A DNA stretch of 64,000 nucleotides from Aurantiochytrium sp. KH105 (GCA_003116975.1 BGKB01000102.1:1-64000); one strand, 5' to 3'. Counted from the first letter of the stretch, positions 1-10,425 are shown. A program made the numbers and translations. The notes: a model not told the origin generated them from the sequence alone.

Positions 1-215
1 GACACTCGATTTTTTCCGATTTTTTCTGGTTCTTTCATTTTTTGATGGCAGCTCCAGCTTGCAGAACAGCATTGATCGTTGAGCGAGTGAGCGAGCGAGG
101 CGGGCGCGAGGAAGAGAAGGCGCGGCGCGACACGTGGCGCCACGCAGTATACCGCGCTTAGCTGTCTGTCTGTGAGGGTTTTCAGGCGCGGCGGCGCGTC
201 TACAGAGCACAAACC
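1..215 (+). promoter_or_regulatory. 5' flank of MED31
   Basis: Upstream sequence of the MED31 gene. It contains short GAGC-type repeats around 80-105 and no clear TATA box. The ATG at 216 sits in a strong context (A at -3, G at +4). No other gene is visible here. Confidence 0.4.
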
Positions 216-755
216 ATGGCTGAGATGGAGGTCGGCGCCAACGCTGCCGCTGCCGCGACGTCAGCGGACGAGAGCAAGACCGCTGAGCCGACTGTAGAGG
301 CAGCGCCTGCGGAGCCAGCAGCCGAGACGACAGCAGAGGCGGACCTGCCCTCGCTCGCGCACACAGAAAAGGAACGTCTTCGCTTTGAAGTGGAGCTGGA
401 GTTTGTACAGTGCCTGGCCAATCCGGGCTACTTGATGCACTTGGCCCAGACCTTGGTGCTCGAGGACGAGAATTTTTTGGCGTATCTTGAGTATCTACGA
501 TATTGGAAAGAGCCAGAGTACGCCAAGTTCATCATTTATCCACATTGCCTGTACATGCTAGACCTTCTTCGCGACAAGGGGTTTCGCGCACGACTCAAAG
601 ACCCCCAGGTTACGGAGATGATCCACTCGCAGCAGTTTTTTCACTGGCAATTCAATCGCGCTGCGGCGACGTTCGACAAGGCACCATCATTAGCGCAAGC
701 ACCTGTAGAGGCAAGCGCAGATGCTGGCGGGGAGTCCATGGACACGAGTGCATAG
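216..755 (+). CDS. MED31: Mediator complex subunit 31 (MED31/SOH1)
   Basis: MED31 is a small subunit of the middle module of Mediator, which links transcription factors to RNA polymerase II in the nucleus. The 179-residue protein has an Ala/Glu-rich N-terminal extension (about 1-50) and then the all-helical MED31 core (about 54-148). The core contains the family's hallmark stretch LRYWKEPEYAKFIIYPHCLY (residues 94-113) and the following helix ending near FFHWQFNR. The C-terminal 30 residues are Ala/Ser-rich and unconserved. The N-terminal extension makes it longer than the fungal and animal proteins (about 120-130 residues). The start is the first ATG, in good context. The gene is uninterrupted. 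The family call is secure from the core motif. Confidence 0.95.
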   Translation: MAEMEVGANAAAAATSADESKTAEPTVEAAPAEPAAETTAEADLPSLAHTEKERLRFEVELEFVQCLANPGYLMHLAQTLVLEDENFLAYLEYLRYWKEPEYAKFIIYPHCLYMLDLLRDKGFRARLKDPQVTEMIHSQQFFHWQFNRAAATFDKAPSLAQAPVEASADAGGESMDTSA

Positions 756-1299
756 AATGAGAATGAATATATATATATATATATGAAAGGTGTAAACGAA
801 AGGTCGGGCTGATGCATGTATGCATGTCTTTGGGGAATGGTCAAGAAAGACGGCACATGATGGACTTTGCGTCGTTGCAAACCTTGGTTGTATGGGAGGG
901 GGTTGCAGGATGGCCCGCCCGCTCGGGGCATGTGATTCTATAAAAAAATGTATCGACACAGGCACTACAAGACAACGCGTTGATTACTTGCGCGCGCTTG
1001 AATTGACCGCAAAAAGGAGCGGTCCCTTGTCTGCCCTTTGGCTGACAACGAGGCTGACTTGGAAAGGGCATCGGCAGTTCTTGAAAGCTTGGGGCTCTCG
1101 AACAATTCGTATGGCACTCAAATGTTTTGTGGAGGGTTGCGGATACTCGGAAGGTGTCCCGCTGGACTCGGATAGGCTCTTTATGTGGTTGACACATAAG
1201 TGCTTTTCCTCTTTGTCATCGTGACTATCGTCATCGTGACTATCGTTGTCGCCGCCGCCGCCGCCGCCGCCGCCGCTGTTGCTGCTGCTGCTGAAACAT
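756..1299. other. Convergent 3' spacer with (AT)n tract
   Basis: Spacer between the 3' ends of MED31 (+) and the RING-CH gene (-). An (AT)n tract at 768-784 lies just after the MED31 stop and may be part of its 3' UTR. GCC and GCT triplet runs occur at about 1250-1292. Reading frames on both strands here are low-complexity shadows; no gene is supported. Confidence 0.5.
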
Positions 1300-2643
1300 T
1301 CAATGGGTGGCAGAGCGCGGGCTTCGGCAGTCAACAAAGGTGTTTTGCGTTGTCGCCTGAGTACTCGAGACATCCCAGAGACCTTGACGGATTTCGCCCA
1401 CGAGTTGCTCTGCGTTGGGCCATCGAACACGACCCATAAGAACGCGGAGCTTGGGATTGCGGCGCGTGACCTCACCCGGATCAACCTCGAGATGCCGCAG
1501 TGTCGCGTAGTGACCGATACAAACGCCATTGCCAAGTTGTGACGCCCCGGGCAAAGCTGGAGCCTCGTGAACGACGGTCACAACGTTGTTAGCGTGCGGT
1601 CCACCGCGACCAATCCAGGCATGAGCATCAACCACGGCACGGCTCACGGATCGCGCAGATTCTAAGGCAGGCCCCTGGAGCTCGCGATTAAGAACAACAC
1701 CATGTGTCTCGTGCGAGGTGTCAAAGCTTTCCAAGAGAACTGTAGCGCCTGCAAAGACAGCATTGGCTCGCGTAGCCTTCAAAAGGCACCCCGTCCTGAG
1801 AAGGCGCTCCATGTAGGATAGGTCTGGGTTGCTTTCATGGTGATTTTCGAGCTGCTGCTGCTGCTGCTGCTGCTGCCGCAGTAGCTCTTGGCCTTGACCA
1901 ACGAGCTGGGCAGATCGTACTTGATCTGCAGGTCGATTGAGGCGAGGACTCGGCGTCTGTCGTGCAGGGCGGTGGCCTTGAGCCTGCTGTTGTCCTTGCT
2001 GCCTGCGTACAGATGCTGCTTGCAAGTCAAAGCGAGGCGGAACGGGAACGATGGGCTGCGGACGCGGGTGCACGCTGGTCTTGTAGGTGAACATGTTTTT
2101 CACAAAGCCAATGACGGTTGCGAAAACGACCGAGGCGAGTACGATTTGTAGCAAGAGCAACATTGGTACTGTAAAGAGAGCTGGCCCAACGATGAGAACT
2201 GGTCTGCAGCCCTTGATGCGCTGCCAAACACTGTGAAGAAGCGGCTCGCGAGGCGGGGCAAGCGTGTAGCAAGCCTTGCACACGGAGCATGTCGTTGCCT
2301 TGTAGAGGCACTTGTTTTTCATGCATGCGCGCTGCCATACGCGCAAACAGGTCACATGAACCCAGCGTTGTGTTCCCTTGCACCTGCACGGCGCGACCCA
2401 CGATTGTGGCGAGTTCGGGCCGTGTTTGTGGGTAAGAACAATTTCGTTTTGCCATAGACTGCGCGCCCAGGCCCCGCATTGCGCGGGCCAGCTCCACCAT
2501 TTCTGTAGCAAAGAGGTCTTGAAGTCTTGCCGCTCGAGCTCTATCATTGCGCTTTCCAGGCAAATTCTGCATTGTCGAAGTCGATTCGGGTCTTCGACCA
2601 CCCCCGAGGGGTTTCCGGGGCCCGTGAGGCCCAGCAACGTCAT
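1300..2643 (-). CDS. RING-CH (MARCH-type) membrane protein with C-terminal YqgE/AlgH-like domain
   Basis: Predicted membrane E3 ubiquitin ligase of 447 residues. The N-terminal RING-CH zinc finger has the C4HC3 ligand order: C25, C28, C86, C88, H96, C99, C119, C122, with a 57-residue insertion between the second and third ligands. A hydrophobic stretch at about 149-182 should cross the membrane. A Gln-rich linker (about 214-264, poly-Gln 257-264) follows. Residues about 280-425 resemble the bacterial YqgE/AlgH (DUF179) fold: a GCLLKA start, a TVLLESFDTS segment, GVVLNREL, a GGPH turn, and a terminal WPNAEQL...EIRQGLWDV block. The frame is open upstream only from a GTG at 2925 through low-complexity sequence, so I chose the ATG at 2643. 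The RING-CH call is firm. The AlgH-like assignment rests on motif order read by eye and needs a profile search. Confidence 0.8.
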   Translation of the reverse strand: MTLLGLTGPGNPSGVVEDPNRLRQCRICLESAMIELERQDFKTSLLQKWWSWPAQCGAWARSLWQNEIVLTHKHGPNSPQSWVAPCRCKGTQRWVHVTCLRVWQRACMKNKCLYKATTCSVCKACYTLAPPREPLLHSVWQRIKGCRPVLIVGPALFTVPMLLLLQIVLASVVFATVIGFVKNMFTYKTSVHPRPQPIVPVPPRFDLQAASVRRQQGQQQAQGHRPARQTPSPRLNRPADQVRSAQLVGQGQELLRQQQQQQQQLENHHESNPDLSYMERLLRTGCLLKATRANAVFAGATVLLESFDTSHETHGVVLNRELQGPALESARSVSRAVVDAHAWIGRGGPHANNVVTVVHEAPALPGASQLGNGVCIGHYATLRHLEVDPGEVTRRNPKLRVLMGRVRWPNAEQLVGEIRQGLWDVSSTQATTQNTFVDCRSPRSATH

Positions 2644-4595
2644 CGTATTCTCCTTTGCTTTGCTTTGCGCTGCGCAGCACTTCGCAGCTGTACGCTGCTC
2701 TTCCGCGACTCTTGACGTGCGGCCACTCGGCTCGCTCGACCTTTGCCGCTCTCCTCGAAGCGGACTTCTTCCTTCCTTCCTTCCTTCCTTCCTTCCTCCC
2801 CTTCCCTTCCCTTTCACGCAGACCTTGCTCGCGGCCTGCGCGAAGCGGTTCTGTTTGGCCCCCAGGCCTTCTGCACGTTGACCGCCCCGCCCCGCCGCGC
2901 CTACTTTACGCACTGTGTCTGTCACTCAGGCAGGCAGGCAGGCAGGCAGGCAAAGTGACGCTCCTCTGTATGTAAACCAATGTCTTCGGGACTTGCTTTT
3001 GTCTTGCCTTCCACCCGGAAGAACCGCCACGCTTCTTCCCCTCCACTCGCTGTCGCCGTCGCCGCTCCTGGCGCCCGGCACCTTCGCCCTCCCTGCTCTT
3101 CGGCGCGGTCCTCGAGCACGAGCAGCGCCTTCTGCTCGCTTGCTTGCTCGCTAGCTTGCTGGCTCGCTCGCTCGCTTGGTATTCTTGCAGAGCTCGCTTT
3201 GCAGAGCTCGCTGCTGTTGCTCGTGCGTGCTTGCTTGCGAGTTTGCTCGCGAGCTTGCTTGCGTGCTCGCCGTTGGGGGCTCGCAGCGGACCCGCGCGGC
3301 GCGGGCGACAGGGTTCTGCTGGAGCGGGCCCGCTGCGCCGCTTTCCCGGAGAAGAGCAGCAGCGGCAGCGGCAGCAGGAGCGCAAGGAAGGACATACGCT
3401 CGCCTTGAAATCGCGCACACGCCCAGGGCGGCCGCGCTAGCTTCCGCATCCGCATTACATCTTGGAGCCTAGGCATTCATTCATTCATCCATTCGGGTCG
3501 TTCATTCGTCCACTGCCAGGCATTCATTTACTTCTCGCATTCATTCGTTGCGGGCGCGGCCGGTGCAGGAGCTCGGCGCGGGAGTAAAGAGTTGGGCGAG
3601 GAGGTCATAAACGTGCACAACGGCGCCTTCGGCGAGCTCGGCGTCGCGGGGACGTCTTCGAGCTCGAGGCAGACCTGGAGACGGGAAAGGTCGCACGTCG
3701 CGCCTCGCGAGAGTGGGTCTCGAGCGAGAGTGGGTCTCGAGCGAGAGTGGGTCTCGAGCGAGAGCTCGAGCAAGGGGTGGAGCTGGAGCAGGAGCAGGAG
3801 CGGGAGGTGCTCGGGCTCGAAGACGACGAGCCGAAAGGCGACGGCTCGAGCGAGCGTGCGGAGTGCGAGCGGCGGCGATAGCAGAGCACGAGCATGAGCT
3901 TCAGGGCACGCTCGCGAGAAAGGCGCGGCGCGGCGGCCTCTAGATGGATGAGCGGACGAACGAACGCGAGAGGGTCAGAAGGAGACGCTGGGGGAAAATG
4001 GTCCGTCGCTGCGGCCTGCTTGCACCCGGGTGGAGCTTGAGGCAGTTGAAAGTGACTCGCTGACAGACTGACAGACAGACCGACTTCAGATGCAGCTGCA
4101 GCATGCTGGGCTGCGGATGATCGACGTCGCGTCACGTTGATTAACCTGGATCTTTGACAGAGCAGCGAGCGGAGTGGAGCAGAGCAGAGCAGAGAAGAGC
4201 AGAGCAGAGCAGAGCAGAGCGGAGCAGAAGCGCAGCAGAAAGCCAAGTCGAACAAAGCGAAGCAAAGCACAGCATAACAAAGCACAACAACGCAAAGCAA
4301 GGAGACAGAGCGCCACGGTCGTGGCGGTGGTCACTCGCAGCATGTCTGGCATGCATGTCTTGGTCAATCGACGACGCGCACGTAGAGGTTCGCGACGATA
4401 GGATACACTTTAATACCGTGGTAGTTACTGGCGAGATCATGCCATCGGCGGCCAGCCAGGGAGCCAGCCAGTCATTCAGTCAGTCACTCACTCACTCAAG
4501 CCATGATGATGATGTTGTGCACGGTTGCACTCGGACCAAGACAAGATATTGTTCGAGGAGGGGAAAGTGCGTAAGTAAGAAAAACAAGAAAAAAA
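2644..4595. other. Low-complexity spacer upstream of the RING-CH gene
   Basis: About 1.95 kb without a supported gene, upstream of the RING-CH gene (-) and downstream of the coiled-coil gene (-). It holds (TTCC)n at 2766-2797, (GGCA)n at 2926-2952, GCTT/GCTC-rich runs at 3130-3260, CATT repeats at 3474-3545, a 17-nt repeat (gagagtgggtctcgagc) in about three copies at 3707-3765, an AGCAG/AGAGC run at 4170-4240 and CAGT/CACT repeats at 4464-4500. Long frames on both strands are compositional artefacts (Ser/Arg/Ala-rich). Confidence 0.6.
2766..2797. repeat. (TTCC)n microsatellite
   Basis: Tandem TTCC units about 125 bp upstream of the RING-CH start codon (GGAA on its coding strand), probably within its 5' UTR or promoter. 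Confidence 0.85.
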
Positions 4596-5501
4596 TCACT
4601 TGACAAGAAAGAGGGAGGAGATAGCGTCGAGGTCGCGCCGCAAGGCAGAGATCTGGGCCTCGAGGTCGGCCTTGTCGGCAGCGAGACCTTCGCGCTGCGC
4701 AGAAGTAGTCTTGAGCTGAAAGTGAAGTCCCGAAATCGTGTCTCTTGCAGAGGAAAGCTCGATTTCGAGTTGTGCTCGATCCTTGGAATCCACGTCTGAT
4801 CGCGTACGCGCAGCGGCTAGAGCCCTTTCTGCCCGCTCCGCGCGCGCCTCGGCGTCGGCCTGCAGTTCTTGGGCAACCTTGGCCCGAGTTTGCGCCTCGC
4901 GACACTGGGCGCGCAGTGTACCATGGAGCGCCTGCTCCTCGCGGAGACGCGCGGTTGCAGCTTCGGCCGCAGCGACCGCAGTATTGGCGCGTTTTTCAAG
5001 CTCGGCGTTCCGGGGCTTGCTGTGATGAGACTCGAGCGCTGCGCTCTTCGCGAACTCCAAGTCCTCGATCCGCTTCGCATCGTTCTCCAACGCTAGCCGA
5101 AGCTCGCGATCCTCGTGATTGAGCTTGGCAATAATCTTCTCTAGCTGTTTGGCATTCGCCCTACTTGCGTCAAGGTCAGCTACGAGACCCTGCACCTGGC
5201 CCTGCAGCGCCAGTCGCTGCGTCCTTTCCTTGCGTGCGTTCTCTTCGGCTGCGGCCACACGCTCCTTGAGCTCGCGCACAGCATCCACGACACTTCGTCC
5301 AGAACCGAGAGCGGCCGCCGTGACCTGACTTGCTGAGCCCGTTATGTTTCTTGGTCGTGTTCGCGTCCTCCGCAAGGAGGACGACGTCTTGTGCTCATGA
5401 ACCCGCTGCCCCAGCGAGTCGTGCAGTTTTTCCTCGTCGTACCACGCGGCTGGTTTGTACATCATGCGCGCCTCCTTTTCGTCAGCGCGCACGTTTGACA
5501 T
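4596..5501 (-). CDS. Coiled-coil protein, unknown function
   Basis: A 301-residue protein that I do not recognise. Residues 1-75 are polar and basic with an Arg/Thr-rich patch around 45-52. From about 77 to the end it is almost continuously helical and Ala/Glu/Arg/Gln-rich, with heptad-like spacing of Leu and Ala, as in long coiled coils. No membrane segment or catalytic motif is visible. Coiled coils of this kind are common in cytoskeletal, centrosomal and flagellar scaffolds, but composition alone does not identify a partner. The start is an ATG. It diverges from the bHLH gene across a 2.2-kb spacer. It is judged real because the frame is long, uniform and free of the homopolymer runs typical of local shadow frames. 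Confidence 0.75.
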   Translation of the reverse strand: MSNVRADEKEARMMYKPAAWYDEEKLHDSLGQRVHEHKTSSSLRRTRTRPRNITGSASQVTAAALGSGRSVVDAVRELKERVAAAEENARKERTQRLALQGQVQGLVADLDASRANAKQLEKIIAKLNHEDRELRLALENDAKRIEDLEFAKSAALESHHSKPRNAELEKRANTAVAAAEAATARLREEQALHGTLRAQCREAQTRAKVAQELQADAEARAERAERALAAARTRSDVDSKDRAQLEIELSSARDTISGLHFQLKTTSAQREGLAADKADLEAQISALRRDLDAISSLFLVK

Positions 5502-6501
5502 TTTGCTTCTTCGTGGTCCGTCCTTTTAGCGATGGTGACACGCGCGGTGATTGGCCGGCGTGCCCGCGACGGCGATCACTTGATGAAGAAGAAGAAGAAG
5601 AAGAAGAAGAAGAAGAGGAGGAGTGCAATCAATTGACAGTACTCGGTACTCTCGAACACTCTGTACGTGTCTCTGTACGTGTCACTGTACGTGTCTCTGC
5701 CCGTGTCTCTGCCCGTGTCTCTGCACGTGTCTCTGCACGCACCCACGCACCCACGCACCCACGCACGGGCACGGCTTGGGCGCCGTGAACACGTAAGGAA
5801 TTTCTGCCAAGCGCCACCGCCCGCACTGAAGCCTGCGAGACTTGTGCCGGCTGGAGTAGCTCGCTGTGCTTTCTTTCTCCTTTCTTCCTTTTCCCTATAC
5901 CAGAGATGTCTCTTCGGGCACGGCGAGATGACGCTCTTGCGAAATCTCAACATATCCGTTGAGGCCCTTTACTTCTGCCTTTAGTACACCCCACGGCGGC
6001 GATCCGCGAAGCAGGAGACCTGACTCCATCGGGGGTAGGAAGGAATACTTGTAAGGAAGGGATTTCCCATCTAATATATAGGGTCTTTGCATTATTTCAG
6101 ACCGGGATTTCCCGTTGTGGATCGTACGAGACGAATGGTGTTGGTCTCACTTTGGTCGCGACTACACCACCACCGCGGGGTATGTTGATGGCAACGACTG
6201 CGCGCAAAGCACTCCGTTCGAGAGGGCGAGTCAGAAAGAATCAACGAGAGCATTAAAAAAACATTTGACTGTTTGATTGACTCTTGAGAGCCCTTCTTGC
6301 ATCTTCATCCGTCGGTGCGGCCCAGACAGACGTCAGAAAAAAAGGCTTCTCTTGTTGCCTCTCAAATGAGTGGTCATGAGATTGATATTGTTGTTCAGCC
6401 AGTTGCCTTCTCCTGCTCGACATTCATCCCAGAGGAGCACTTGCTCTTCAATAACATGATTCGCAAGCTTCAACAAAAAAGTCCCTTCCATTCCCTTGCC
6501 C

Positions 6502-6548
<47 letters not shown>

Positions 6549-7677
6549 CCATCCTGCGCTTGCCCTGCCGAATCACCTCTTCTCCCTCACCTCGCCCGAT
6601 GAATCTCGTCTCCATCGCCATCGCTTCCGCCCTGCTCTGCTCCGCCCTGCTCTGCTCTGCTCTGCTCTGCTCTGCTCTGTCGCTGTCGTCAGCTTCTTCG
6701 TCGTCCTCGTCCAGCCAAGAGACAGACAGCTTCGTCATCTATCGCCATCGTCACGCATCCGTGCGCAGCCACCAATCTCGATGTCCGCCGCAGCGTCGTT
6801 GGGGCCGGAGTTGCAGTGGCCGACGACCGCTTCAGCGGAAAGATGCCGCGAATGCCTGTTCCACAATCGCCGGAATCTCGCGCAGAGGGTCCCAGCCAGG
6901 GCGCCCCCAGCTTCTTGTCTCCGGCCACTCCGTCTCCGATCTTGCCTCGTCTTGCGTTCTTGCTTGCTTTCTTGCTTGCTTCGGTGCGGAAGGGCGGGCA
7001 ATGGTCGCCGTTCGCGGCGTCTTCTCGCAGGAACTTGGCTCGAGCTCGGGCTCGGCTTGCTTGGGCGGGCGGAGGGTCGCGGTCGCAACAAGAGTTACGG
7101 GTCACGACTTTCTCGCCTCCACGAAACCCAGGCTTCGCGGCCTCGCAGCAGCCGTGACGGCGGCCTCGCAGCTGCGGAAGGCATCCTGGCCCCGACCACG
7201 ATCGACTCGCTCGTCCGCCTTTTGAGAGCGGTGGTCACGAGAGCGTCGACGGCCTGCCTTCTGCATCCTGAAGAGCGAGCAAAGCAAGCTTGGCCAAGCC
7301 TAATCAATTCAATCTTCCTCCTCGACCCCCACCGCATGCAGCCAGCGAGTAGTTTCCACCCGCCACCACGCAAACGTGACGTCCTTGTCTCGGCCGCGTC
7401 TCGCCCGGTCCCGGGCCCGGGCTCGCCGCGCATATCTTGTCGTCCGTCTCGGCCGCGAGCTCTTGCGCGCGGGCGGCCGCGGTGGGACTGCTGCGGCCGC
7501 GCCCGGCCCGCGTGGTACCGCGGCCGGCGCGCATCTGGTACCGCGCGGCGGCGTTTTGCTGCCGAAAGCGCGGCAAAAGCGCGGCGCAGATGATGGCGGC
7601 GCGCGGCGGGCAGACGGCCAAGGCGGAGTGGGCGCGCGCGGCGACGGCGGGCGGGCGCGGCGAGCGCGGCGGCCGGG
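5502..7677. other. Divergent spacer between coiled-coil and bHLH genes
   Basis: About 2.2 kb shared 5' region. It contains (GAA)n at 5584-5616, a 12-nt tandem (ctgtacgtgtct and variants) in about seven copies at 5661-5735, ACCCACGC repeats at 5739-5765, (TC)n at 6504-6536 and TCTGC runs at 6635-6690. The segment 5950-6300 is less repetitive but I could not match it to any known small RNA. The last 300 bases before the bHLH start are very GC-rich. No gene is supported. Confidence 0.55.
5661..5735. repeat. 12-nt tandem repeat (ctgtacgtgtct-like)
   Basis: Seven or so imperfect 12-nt copies alternating between the forms ctgtacgtgtct and ctgcccgtgtct. The core acgtg occurs in most copies, followed directly by ACCCACGC repeats. 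It lies about 160 bp upstream of the coiled-coil gene. Confidence 0.75.
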
Positions 7678-9846
7678 ATGGACCCGCTGGACTTCGGGGA
7701 GCTGGAGGACCTGGACAAGCTGCTGCTGCAGGAGGGGACCGGCGGCGGCGGCGGCGGCGCGGCGGACGATGGGGCGAATGTGACTTCTTCGCAGGAACAC
7801 CATGGCCACCTCCACCACCACCACCACAACGCGCAGCTGCAGGCGCAGCAGGCGCAGGCGGCGCACGGGCGGCGGCAGCAGCAGCAGCAACAACAACAAC
7901 AACAACAACAACAGCAGCAACAGCAACAGCACACGCTTCATCACCAAGGGGGCAGTAACTTTGGGTTTCCGGGGTGGCGGCCGAGAGGTGGATCGTTCAT
8001 GTCTGCCAGCGCATTTCATCCGCCGTCGGGCTCTGGCGCAACGTCACACCATTCGCAACATCCCCATCCACCCCATTATGGGATCTCAGGGATGCCACTC
8101 GACTACCAGGTCGAGTCTGAAGACTCTGATGATGGCATGCTGAGAATGTCTTCCGTTACCGCAGCGCTCACCAATTCGCCTGCGCTCTTTGCATCGTCCT
8201 CGCCCTTGCCACCGTCCCTTTCCTTTGGGCCCTCATCGGTGGCCTCACAAATGGCGACGCGCTCACCTCTCCCGGCAATGAATACCAGCAATTCCTCATC
8301 GCAAAAGTCGCGTCGTGGCGACAGAGGTGGGAACGCAAAGTCCGCGACGACGGGCAGCAGCACAAATACTGGAGACGACGAGGTCGATGAGGAAGACGAT
8401 CAAGACGACGAGTCGAACAAGGCAACACCCAAAGGCAGAGGCAGGGCCAAGGCCAGCAGTAATAAGAAGGATACAGATGGCGGCGAGGATGACAACGCGG
8501 AAAACGACGAAGAGGAAGATGGCGGAAGTGGTAACGAAAAGGACCAAGACGGACGCAACAAACGGACAGGAAAGTTTGATCGTGTTCGCAAGAGCTTTCG
8601 CGAGAAGCAACGTCGAGCAGAGCACAGCGAGATTTTCACTACTCTTGCACGCACACTCGGCTTGAATCCACGCCAACAACGCGGCGAGCTGCTCCACGCT
8701 GCTGTCAGCGCATTGAACTCACTAGTCGAAGAGAACCGCATGCTCCGCTCGCACATGGTCATGATGCAGGCACGTGCGGTGGCAACCATTGAGAGTTTCA
8801 CCGGCATGTCGGGAATGTATGGTATGCACGGCATGCCCGGTATGCCACCCAATGCTGCAGCAGCTGCAGCCGCAGGCATGCAGCACGGCATGCCCGGCAT
8901 GCCTGGTATGCCTGGCATGCCCAGCCCTGGATTTTTTCCTGGGTCAAACTTTCCACACCCGGCTGCCGCCTTTATGGCACAGCACCATCAGCAAATGCAA
9001 CAGATGCACCAGCAAATGCAAAATCGGTCTCAGCAACAGCAACAATCGCAAGGACAAGGAAATGCGCAGACCGGCGCAGACCAGGCGCAAAAGCGCCGAA
9101 GGGTTAACAGCGAGGGGTGTTCGCCTGGCGCTTGCGGCCCTATCAAACCCTCGGGTCCATCGCAGAACGGCCAGACGCAGTCCACCCAAGGGGGTGATAC
9201 TCAGCAAGGCCAGCAGCAAGACATTCAAGGGAAATCTCTCGAATCACCACCTGTGCCGACCACCACGGTAGGAATGGTTCCCCCTATGCACATGATGGCT
9301 GCAATGATGGAACAAGATGGTACAGGAGCCCACGGCCATGGTCTGGGCTTTGGCCATCACCACCATCAGCAGCAACAATATCACAACCAAGGCAATTTTG
9401 GCATGCACAACAATACAGACAACAACAACACCAACACCAACACCAACAATCACCACAGCAACGACAACAACACCTCAAACAACTACCGCAATGGTGGCAA
9501 CAACAACAACAACAACAACAACAATAACAACAGTAACAACGACAACGGCAGGCAGCCCATGTCTCTCGATCAGCAACTTCAACACGGCGCTCCACTTCCG
9601 CCAAACGCTCTGGATAGGATGCGGGACACGAGCGACGAAGGCAGTGGCTCTGTTCCAGGGGGAATGGGATCCGGAAACGCTGGCGGGAACAGTGGCAGCC
9701 ATGCGCCTCCTCTCCCACCAGCATCGGGACGACAGATCATGCAAGCAGAATTGCCGTCGCCTGCTCCGGCCTTCCTTCCGAGACCGCGCCGCATTGAGAG
9801 CGACGAATCTTCTGAAAACGCCATCACACACTCTCACTGTGCGTGA
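7678..9846 (+). CDS. bHLH-type transcription factor with Gln-, Asn- and Gly-Met-Pro-rich tracts
   Basis: Predicted nuclear DNA-binding protein of 722 residues. A basic helix-loop-helix domain lies at about 302-360. Its basic part REKQRR keeps the Glu and Arg that normally contact the E-box, but the usual His position before them is Lys/Ser (RKSFREKQRR). Helix 1 (EIFTTLARTLGL), a loop and helix 2 (LLHAAVSALNSLVEENRML) follow, the last running into a short leucine-zipper-like stretch. Around this are a poly-Gln tract (about 64-85), an acidic region (about 230-290), GMPGMPGMP repeats (about 375-420), a Gln/His-rich segment and an Asn-rich tract (about 608-624). The Kozak context of the ATG is good. 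The bHLH call is by motif; the target genes are unknown. Confidence 0.85.
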   Translation: MDPLDFGELEDLDKLLLQEGTGGGGGGAADDGANVTSSQEHHGHLHHHHHNAQLQAQQAQAAHGRRQQQQQQQQQQQQQQQQQQHTLHHQGGSNFGFPGWRPRGGSFMSASAFHPPSGSGATSHHSQHPHPPHYGISGMPLDYQVESEDSDDGMLRMSSVTAALTNSPALFASSSPLPPSLSFGPSSVASQMATRSPLPAMNTSNSSSQKSRRGDRGGNAKSATTGSSTNTGDDEVDEEDDQDDESNKATPKGRGRAKASSNKKDTDGGEDDNAENDEEEDGGSGNEKDQDGRNKRTGKFDRVRKSFREKQRRAEHSEIFTTLARTLGLNPRQQRGELLHAAVSALNSLVEENRMLRSHMVMMQARAVATIESFTGMSGMYGMHGMPGMPPNAAAAAAAGMQHGMPGMPGMPGMPSPGFFPGSNFPHPAAAFMAQHHQQMQQMHQQMQNRSQQQQQSQGQGNAQTGADQAQKRRRVNSEGCSPGACGPIKPSGPSQNGQTQSTQGGDTQQGQQQDIQGKSLESPPVPTTTVGMVPPMHMMAAMMEQDGTGAHGHGLGFGHHHHQQQQYHNQGNFGMHNNTDNNNTNTNTNNHHSNDNNTSNNYRNGGNNNNNNNNNNNSNNDNGRQPMSLDQQLQHGAPLPPNALDRMRDTSDEGSGSVPGGMGSGNAGGNSGSHAPPLPPASGRQIMQAELPSPAPAFLPRPRRIESDESSENAITHSHCA

Positions 9847-10425
9847 GCTCTTCGTCAAAAGGATGCATGCATCTACAAGCACGCTGATCGAGGTTTTCAC
9901 TTTACTCTAATGACCAGCACTGACAGGGCACGATGGGCGCGCTCGACGGTCTTGGTTATCTCTTTACAAAGCATCACTGCAAACTCATTCCGTGTTCCGC
10001 TTTATCGCGCACTACGAAGACCCCTTATTGATTGAAATATATGCGTGAATGACACCATGATTGATACACCACATGCGTCGCCCCTCTTGCGCCTCTCTTT
10101 TTGTGACAGACATCACTTCCCCCACCAGAGGCAGACTCGAGAATCCTTTCTGCGACAATAAGATGGTCCATTTCGAAAAGATAAATACAGAGCAAAGGCA
10201 AACCACGTCGTTGCCCCTTGCGCCGCATGAAGAGTCAGAGTCCAAAAGAAGCGCTCGCCAGAGTGCCAAGAAAGGTCGATGCTCTCTTTTCTCGACACAT
10301 ATAACTCTTTGAGGCGCGCAACAAAGGATGAAACATGTTATAACTTGTTCGTGTTGGATTGGCCATTTTTAAGGGAAGACACAGAGAGAGCGCATCATAA
10401 TCGGAGGCGAAAACCTCTTGTCTCT
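9847..10425. other. Convergent 3' spacer
   Basis: Spacer between the bHLH gene (+) and the esterase gene (-). Its AT content is somewhat higher than that of the neighbours. Short frames on both strands show no recognisable domain. It probably contains both 3' UTRs. Confidence 0.5.

Noticed and set aside
5950..6300. Possible small structured RNA in the bHLH upstream region
   Set aside because: Sequence is less repetitive than its surroundings, but no match to 5S rRNA or to the spliceosomal RNA consensus elements that I could check by eye.
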